Below, piece by piece: positions 4,914 to 8,639 of a stretch of 8,639 nt of DNA (its first letter is position 1; the number at the start of each line of letters is the position of its first letter). The stretch spans positions 1 to 8,639 of the forward strand of contig CATJRT010000212.1 in the NCBI GenBank assembly GCA_949742895.1, in the 5' to 3' direction. A program made the position numbers and the translations under genes. Under the pieces are notes generated by a model. That model saw only the letters and a list, made by a program, of their open reading frames with translations, was not told where the DNA came from and searched no databases. This stretch comes from an uncultured Eubacteriales bacterium (GTDB taxonomy: Bacteria > Bacillota_A > Clostridia > Oscillospirales > Oscillospiraceae).

Positions 4914-5915
4914 GTGTTTTCTAAGCTGAGAGGAAAGTTTATTAAAGACCCCACGTTGTATTTTGCCATGAGCATTGCGGCAACGTGGGCGGGCGTCGGG
5001 TCCCTGATGAACGGGATTACGATGGCCCAGGACTACGGCATTGTCCCCTTTCTGATCTGGGCGCTGGGGAATACTCTGGCCTGTATCATTTTTGGCCTAT
5101 TTGCCCCTGCCATCCCCAAACTGCGGGATGTATTTCGGACGAATGCCATGCATCTTATCGTGGGCGTTATGTCCGTATTTCAGATCTGGCTCAACATGAA
5201 TGGTATCCAAGCCATTTTTGCAAATACCGTACTGGGCGGCCGGTTCGGTATGGCCCTGGCATATGCGGCGGCGGCATTTTTCCTGATTCTGCTGATTCGG
5301 TTTGGCATGGTGAGGAATGTCCTGACCGACAACGTGAGCTGGAGCGCCGTCTATGGCGTGGCCCTGGTGCTGACGGTATGTGCAATCATCCATTCCCAGG
5401 GGAACATGAACACTTTGGCCTGGGGACTTGATGTGGTCAATCTCGGCGTCGGTATTAACAAGGGAGTGCTGCTACTCCCGGGCGCGTTCCTGTATCCGTA
5501 TTTTTTTGAAATTCTGGACTACAATGACGGGAATGCGGATGGCACTAAGAGAATCAATATCCAATGGGCATTTACATTGGGCGGGCTGATGTTCGGGGCG
5601 TATCTGGCCTTTACCTTTCTTCTGGCCTGGACGAATTTCAGCCCGGTACTGAATGTGATCAAGGCGGTGCTGGTGACGCTGGTTGGAATTTCTACTCTCT
5701 CTTCTTTCCTGTACAGCGTCTATATCACATTTGGAAGGAAATTGGGGCTGGCGGTTAACCTGGTAAGCGTGGCCTTGTGGCAGCTGTTGATTCCCATGGG
5801 TGTGATGGGCGTTTGGACCCTTATGAGTACCATTCGCCTCTACATTGTGGTTGGAGCCGTCGTGACAGCCCTTATTTGGCACGTGATCGAGCGCAGAAAG
5901 GCGGCGATGATGTGA
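4914..5915 (+). CDS. Polytopic membrane protein, possibly LeuT-fold transporter-like (333 aa)
   Basis: GTG 4914 is chosen because AAAGGAGGAA (4898-4907) sits at good spacing; the frame is open back to 4776 but that part has no start with a ribosome-binding site and overlaps the terminator hairpin. About ten hydrophobic segments are visible, roughly at residues 16-34, 43-63, 79-100, 111-130, 144-162, 183-200, 217-238, 246-270, 276-300 and 308-324, with short charged loops and a basic C-terminus (IERRKAAMM). The first segment, FAMSIAATWAGVGSLMNGIT, has the glycine-rich broken-helix look of transmembrane helix 1 in LeuT-fold carriers (APC superfamily, YkvI-like proteins). That resemblance is from memory and moderate. 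The gene overlaps the following ParB gene by 4 nt. A membrane carrier is unusual in a phage between late regulator and terminase; substrate unknown. Confidence 0.6.
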   Translation: MFSKLRGKFIKDPTLYFAMSIAATWAGVGSLMNGITMAQDYGIVPFLIWALGNTLACIIFGLFAPAIPKLRDVFRTNAMHLIVGVMSVFQIWLNMNGIQAIFANTVLGGRFGMALAYAAAAFFLILLIRFGMVRNVLTDNVSWSAVYGVALVLTVCAIIHSQGNMNTLAWGLDVVNLGVGINKGVLLLPGAFLYPYFFEILDYNDGNADGTKRINIQWAFTLGGLMFGAYLAFTFLLAWTNFSPVLNVIKAVLVTLVGISTLSSFLYSVYITFGRKLGLAVNLVSVALWQLLIPMGVMGVWTLMSTIRLYIVVGAVVTALIWHVIERRKAAMM

Positions 5916-6532
5916 GAATTATCAAGAAACCTCTTGCGGACTTGAGGCGGCCGGAAAAAAATGTCCGTATTCATTCCGATAAGCAGATTACGGAGTTTAA
6001 GCGGTCTATCGAAATGTTTGGACAGATCAGGCCCATCGTGGTCGATGAGGCTGGCACGATTCTGGCGGGGAACGGTCTGTATGAAGCCCTGACTGCTATG
6101 GGGCGTACCGAGGCGGACTGCTATGTCGTCTCCGGGTTGTCAGAGCCGCAAAAGAAAAAATTAATGCTGGCGGATAATCGTATTTTCTCTCTGGGGGTTG
6201 ACGATCTTCAGGGGTTTGACGATATCATCGCAGAGCTGGACGATTTTGACGTTCCCGGCTATGACGCGGAGCTGTTGAAGACATTGACGGCGGATTTGGA
6301 CGGTGCAGTTGAGATGCTGTCTGGGTATGGCCTGATTGATGATGAGGCCAAAGCCGGGATGCAGAAAGCGGCGAACCGCTATGAGCAGCAGTCTAAGGAA
6401 TATGCGCAGAGTGCGGAAGAGATTATACCCGCCCAGATTCCGCCAGTGGAGTCAGCTATTGAAGATCGTGCGGTTGCGCTTGAGCAGCGCTATGTCGTCT
6501 GCCCGAAGTGTGGTGAAAAGATATGGCTGTAA
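5912..6532 (+). CDS. ParB/sulfiredoxin-fold protein with C-terminal zinc knuckle (206 aa)
   Basis: GTG 5912 overlaps the preceding TGA (GTGA) and gives MRIIKKPLADLRRPEKNVRIHSDKQI, the normal opening of a ParB-like nuclease domain. Seen: box I-like NVRIHSDKQITEFKRSIEMFGQIRPIVV (17-44), box II-like GTILAGNGLYEALTAMG (48-64, with AGNGLYEA where partition ParB has the GERR region), then KKKLMLADNRIFSLG typical of phage ParB proteins paired with methylases or modification enzymes. The second half is acidic and helical, ending in CPKCGEKIWL, where C197/C200 form half of a zinc ribbon. The ParB/Srx fold includes CTPases, ATP-using enzymes, nucleases and DNA-binding proteins, so activity is open. It overlaps the IbrA-like gene by 10 nt, arguing for a shared complex or pathway. 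A role in plasmid partition is unlikely since no ParA is present. Confidence 0.75.
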   Translation: MRIIKKPLADLRRPEKNVRIHSDKQITEFKRSIEMFGQIRPIVVDEAGTILAGNGLYEALTAMGRTEADCYVVSGLSEPQKKKLMLADNRIFSLGVDDLQGFDDIIAELDDFDVPGYDAELLKTLTADLDGAVEMLSGYGLIDDEAKAGMQKAANRYEQQSKEYAQSAEEIIPAQIPPVESAIEDRAVALEQRYVVCPKCGEKIWL

Positions 6533-7680
6533 AAACGGTCGAGAGCCGTATGGACGTGGTGGCAGCTGCAAAGCGCCGTATTACCAATGTCTTTTCTAAT
6601 GGCGTCCGGGTCTATATGTCCTTTTCCGCCGGGAAAGACAGCTTGTGCATGGCGCATATCGTTTACGAAAAGATTCTGAGAGGCGAGATCGACCCAAAGC
6701 TGTTGACGGTGATCTTCATTGACGAGGAAGCCATTTATGCCAGCATGGAGCAGATGGCGTTGCGCTGGCGGAAGAGGTTCCTTGCTGTAGGAGCGGAATT
6801 TCGATGGTACTGCTTGCCGCTGAAACAGGTTTCCTGCCTGCATCAGCTTCAAAATGACGAGGCATGGATAACCTGGGAACCCGGTAAAAGCTGGGTGCGA
6901 GATGTGCCGCCGTTTGCAATAACCCGTGATCCGCATTTGAAGTACACCGGTCAGATGAATTACCAGACTTTTTGTAGCGCCATCACAAAAGATGGGATAC
7001 AAATGATCGGGGTCCGGGCGGCAGAATCCGTCCAGCGCCGGGTGTATTTGGCCAATGCGAATTTGAAGGCCGGCGGGTTGAGCTGTGAGAACAAGGTCTT
7101 TCCGATTTATGATTGGAAGGATAGCGATGTCTGGTTGTACATCAAGGACCACCACTTGGATTACCCGGATGCCTATATCGACCTCTACCGTGCGGGAGCG
7201 ACAAAAAACTATCTGCGGCTGAGCGCGTTCTTTGGGGCGGAAAGTATCGCCGGGCTTCGGCATATTGCGGAAACGCAGCCAGAGCTATGGGCAAGGATCG
7301 AAAAGCGGGAGCCAAACGCATATTTGACACTGCTGTACTGGGACAGTGAGATGTTCAAGCGTAGCACTCGTAAGCGGACAGCCATGGAAGGTGAGGCTAC
7401 GAAGGATTACCGCGAGTTATGCCGGCAGATGCTTTTCGTGGAGCCGGAGAAGTATTTCACCAATGCCGGTACCCGCCGGGTAGCCGAGCAGTACCGGAAA
7501 TTCTATATCAAGAGTCATGATGTCATGCGGTCCCGCGACTTCAAGAAGATGTACGAGGCCATAAATGCCGGTGATCCCAAACTGCGGACCCTGCGGGCTA
7601 TGTATGTCACGGTATATTCCGCCTATGCAAAATACGCCGGGGAAAGCGCGGCGCGGCGGGAGGTGAATACGGGTGTCTGA
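6523..7680 (+). CDS. ibrA: IbrA-like PP-loop protein, PAPS-reductase family with DUF3440 (385 aa)
   Basis: ATG 6523 lies within the end of the ParB gene. Seen: the ATP-pyrophosphatase PP-loop in VYMSFSAGKDSLCMAHIV (S35-A-G-K-D-S40, where most relatives have SGGKDS), then LLTVIFIDEEAIYASMEQM, the second conserved strand. Next come WYCLPLKQVSCLHQLQNDEAWITWEPGKSWVR, MIGVRAAESVQRR, FPIYDWKDSDVWLYI and a C-terminal DUF3440-like region (YRELCRQMLFVEPEKYFTNAGT...). The family activates a substrate by adenylation and releases pyrophosphate, as in PAPS reductase, tRNA thiolases and DndC. The closest named relative I recognise is IbrA, which with IbrB activates prophage-borne eib genes in E. coli; its biochemical reaction is unknown. 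It overlaps the IbrB-like gene by 8 nt, matching the known pairing. Confidence 0.85.
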   Translation: MAVKTVESRMDVVAAAKRRITNVFSNGVRVYMSFSAGKDSLCMAHIVYEKILRGEIDPKLLTVIFIDEEAIYASMEQMALRWRKRFLAVGAEFRWYCLPLKQVSCLHQLQNDEAWITWEPGKSWVRDVPPFAITRDPHLKYTGQMNYQTFCSAITKDGIQMIGVRAAESVQRRVYLANANLKAGGLSCENKVFPIYDWKDSDVWLYIKDHHLDYPDAYIDLYRAGATKNYLRLSAFFGAESIAGLRHIAETQPELWARIEKREPNAYLTLLYWDSEMFKRSTRKRTAMEGEATKDYRELCRQMLFVEPEKYFTNAGTRRVAEQYRKFYIKSHDVMRSRDFKKMYEAINAGDPKLRTLRAMYVTVYSAYAKYAGESAARREVNTGV

Positions 7681-8200
7681 TGTAGTAGACGTATTCGCCC
7701 CGTTGTCCACGTTGCAGTGGGTGGATCGCAATCTGCTGAAAGCCAATGACTATAACCCCAACAAGGTCAGTGAAGATAACCTGAAGTTGTTGGTGCAGTC
7801 CATCCTGACCAATGGCTGGACGCTGCCTATCGTGGTGCGCCCGGACTACACCATCATTGACGGCTTCCATCGGTGGACGGTATCGGGCCGGGAGCCCTTG
7901 CATACGAAGCTCCAGGGCAAGGTGCCTGTGGTGATTGTCGCCCATAGCGATAAGAGCGACGATATATACGGCACCATCACTCACAACAGGGCGCGTGGTA
8001 CGCACCTGCTGGAGCCCATGAAGGCCATCGTGAAGCAGCTGATTGACGAGGGCAAGACAGTTTCGGAGATTGGGAAGCAACTGGGCATGAAGCCGGAAGA
8101 GATTTTCCGGCTGTCTGATTTTTCCCGTGATGATTTTTTGGAGATGATGACCAGAGGCGTACAGGGCTACAGCAAGGCCGTTATCTACAAGAAGGTGTGA
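7673..8200 (+). CDS. ibrB: IbrB-like ParB-domain protein (175 aa)
   Basis: GTG 7673 follows GGGAGGTG (7658-7665) and overlaps the IbrA-like stop by 8 nt. Seen: the ParB/Srx core WVDRNLLKANDYNPNKVSEDNLKLLVQSILTNGWTLPIVV (16-55), then YTIIDGFHRWTVS with the D63-G-F-H66-R67 box, and HNRARGTH (104-111), a signature I associate with IbrB and related phage ParB proteins. The C-terminal third (MKAIVKQLIDEGKTVSEIGKQLGMKPEEIFRLSDF, about 120-155) looks like a helix-turn-helix, suggesting DNA binding. IbrB acts with IbrA to activate prophage genes in E. coli; here it presumably works with the adjoining IbrA-like enzyme. It differs from the first ParB protein in having DGFHR rather than AGNGLYEA, so the two are not a recent duplication. 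Confidence 0.85.
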   Translation: MSDVVDVFAPLSTLQWVDRNLLKANDYNPNKVSEDNLKLLVQSILTNGWTLPIVVRPDYTIIDGFHRWTVSGREPLHTKLQGKVPVVIVAHSDKSDDIYGTITHNRARGTHLLEPMKAIVKQLIDEGKTVSEIGKQLGMKPEEIFRLSDFSRDDFLEMMTRGVQGYSKAVIYKKV

Positions 8201-8368
8201 TCCGGCACAAGGGCGCGGGCCGCCGCTGACAGCCTCGTGGAGCGGTGGAACCCGCGCCCCGGGTGTTTACCCGTCCCGCCCGCTATCTCGTCCCCACGGG
8301 GCTGGCAGGGGCGCTGGAGAGACCGGCTTGACGGCGGGAACCGATAACGCGATAAAGGGGAGGAGGAA
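8201..8368 (+). other. GC-rich, strongly folded non-coding stretch before the terminase gene
   Basis: There is no convincing gene here. Seen: GGGCGCGGG (8211-8219) pairs perfectly with CCCGCGCCC (8251-8259); inside it CCGCCGCT (8220-8227) pairs with AGCGGTGG (8241-8248) with one G-U, making about 17 bp in two stacked stems with a 2-nt bulge and a 13-nt loop. A second hairpin CGGGT-GTTT-ACCCG follows directly (8260-8273), and TCCCGCC (8274-8280) pairs with GGCGGGA (8333-8339), closing a larger arm. No run of T follows the stems, so this is not a standard intrinsic terminator. The place, just upstream of the small terminase gene, fits a packaging (cos/pac) region or a structured leader RNA; both are inference. 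GGGGAGGAGG (8357-8366) at the end is the terminase ribosome-binding site. Confidence 0.45.
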
Positions 8369-8639
8369 GTGCCGAACAGTAAAATTGAACAGCCCTGGGA
8401 GCGGCAGAAGGGCGAGAGCGCCCAGGCATTTGAGGCATTTTCCCTCTACCTGAAAATGGGAGCAGAACGGAGCATCCGGGCAGTTAGTCAAGAGTTAGGC
8501 AAAAGTAAGACGCTGATCGACCGTTGGAGCCGTACCAACAACTGGGTGGAGCGGTGCCGTGCCTGGGACAACCACCTCCAGCGGGAGGCCAAAAAGGCGG
8601 CGGTCGCAGGACTTCGGGAGATGAACAGGCGGCATATCA
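8369..8639 (+). CDS. Phage terminase small subunit, N-terminal part (runs off window)
   Basis: GTG 8369 follows GGGGAGGAGGAA at close spacing. The 90 visible residues open with VPNSKIEQPWERQKGESAQA, then FEAFSLYLKMGAERSIRAVS, QELGKSKTLIDRWSRTNNWV and ERCRAWDNHLQREAKKAAVA. This contains a helix-turn-helix (RSIRAVSQELGKSKTLIDRWSRTNNWVERC) and the 'ERxRAWDxHLxRE' segment that I know from small terminase subunits of Firmicute phages. The protein binds the packaging site on concatemeric DNA and brings in the large subunit. The frame is open to the window end, so the remainder is outside. It marks the start of the late packaging and structural genes. Confidence 0.85.
   Translation, partial: MPNSKIEQPWERQKGESAQAFEAFSLYLKMGAERSIRAVSQELGKSKTLIDRWSRTNNWVERCRAWDNHLQREAKKAAVAGLREMNRRHI

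Noticed and set aside
6490..7263. 257-codon minus-strand open frame opposite the IbrA-like gene
   Set aside because: The plus strand carries a clear PP-loop protein; the minus translation matches no family I know and has no ribosome-binding site supporting its start.
5912..8200. A complete Dnd phosphorothioation or ParABS partition system
   Set aside because: There is no DndA/DndD/DndE partner and no ParA ATPase in the window; the PP-loop protein fits IbrA/DUF3440 better than DndC.
8211..8273. Standard intrinsic terminator after the IbrB-like gene
   Set aside because: The stems are strong but are followed by GC-rich sequence, not a run of T.
8245..8331. 28-codon frame from GTG 8245 in the gap before terminase
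   Set aside because: Too short, poor spacing from any ribosome-binding site, and it lies inside strong stems; open frames are common by chance in such GC-rich DNA.

Overview
The window looks like part of a temperate-type phage or prophage of a gut Firmicute, probably a Clostridia/Oscillospiraceae host. This rests on GC-rich genes with strong Shine-Dalgarno sites and frequent GTG starts. It also rests on gene content: a VapE-type primase tail, VRR-NUC nuclease, small SNF2 helicase, phage Dam-like methylase, a sigma/ArpU-like late regulator and a terminase small subunit. The host assignment comes from recalled family resemblance; no database search was possible. All supported genes are on the + strand. 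I see no rRNA, tRNA, CRISPR array, insertion sequence or attachment site.

Bases 1-4198 are the early replication/nucleotide module. They hold the VapE C-terminus (partial), an AT-rich gap of about 240 bp with GTATC/GATAC pentamers and two inverted repeats, a 72-aa winged-helix-like protein and a VRR-NUC nuclease. Next come a zinc-ribbon protein, the SNF2-like helicase and a 'MERLT...YEDTGL' phage protein that seems cut short by an in-frame TGA. A Dam-like adenine methylase, a second zinc-ribbon protein and a charged helical protein complete the block. Most neighbours overlap by a few bases, so this is one or two tightly coupled operons.

Bases 4250-4913 are a regulatory junction. A DUF1492/ArpU-like helix-turn-helix regulator is followed at once by an extended -10 promoter with no good -35. 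About 20 nt past the expected transcription start lies a strong terminator-like hairpin, and then a second hairpin whose CUCCUUU loop could pair with the next gene's ribosome-binding site.

Bases 4914-8200 are the most unusual part: four overlapping genes between the late regulator and the terminase. They encode a polytopic, possibly LeuT-fold, membrane protein; a ParB-domain protein ending in a zinc knuckle; an IbrA-like PP-loop/PAPS-reductase-family protein (DUF3440); and an IbrB-like ParB protein. IbrA/IbrB pairs are known as co-activators of prophage genes in E. coli. Joined here with a second ParB protein and a transporter-like protein they form a cassette whose chemistry is open (nucleotide or DNA modification, sensing, or host-gene activation).

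Bases 8201-8368 are a non-coding, GC-rich, strongly folded stretch. The terminase small subunit starts at 8369 and runs off the window, marking the start of the packaging/structural module.
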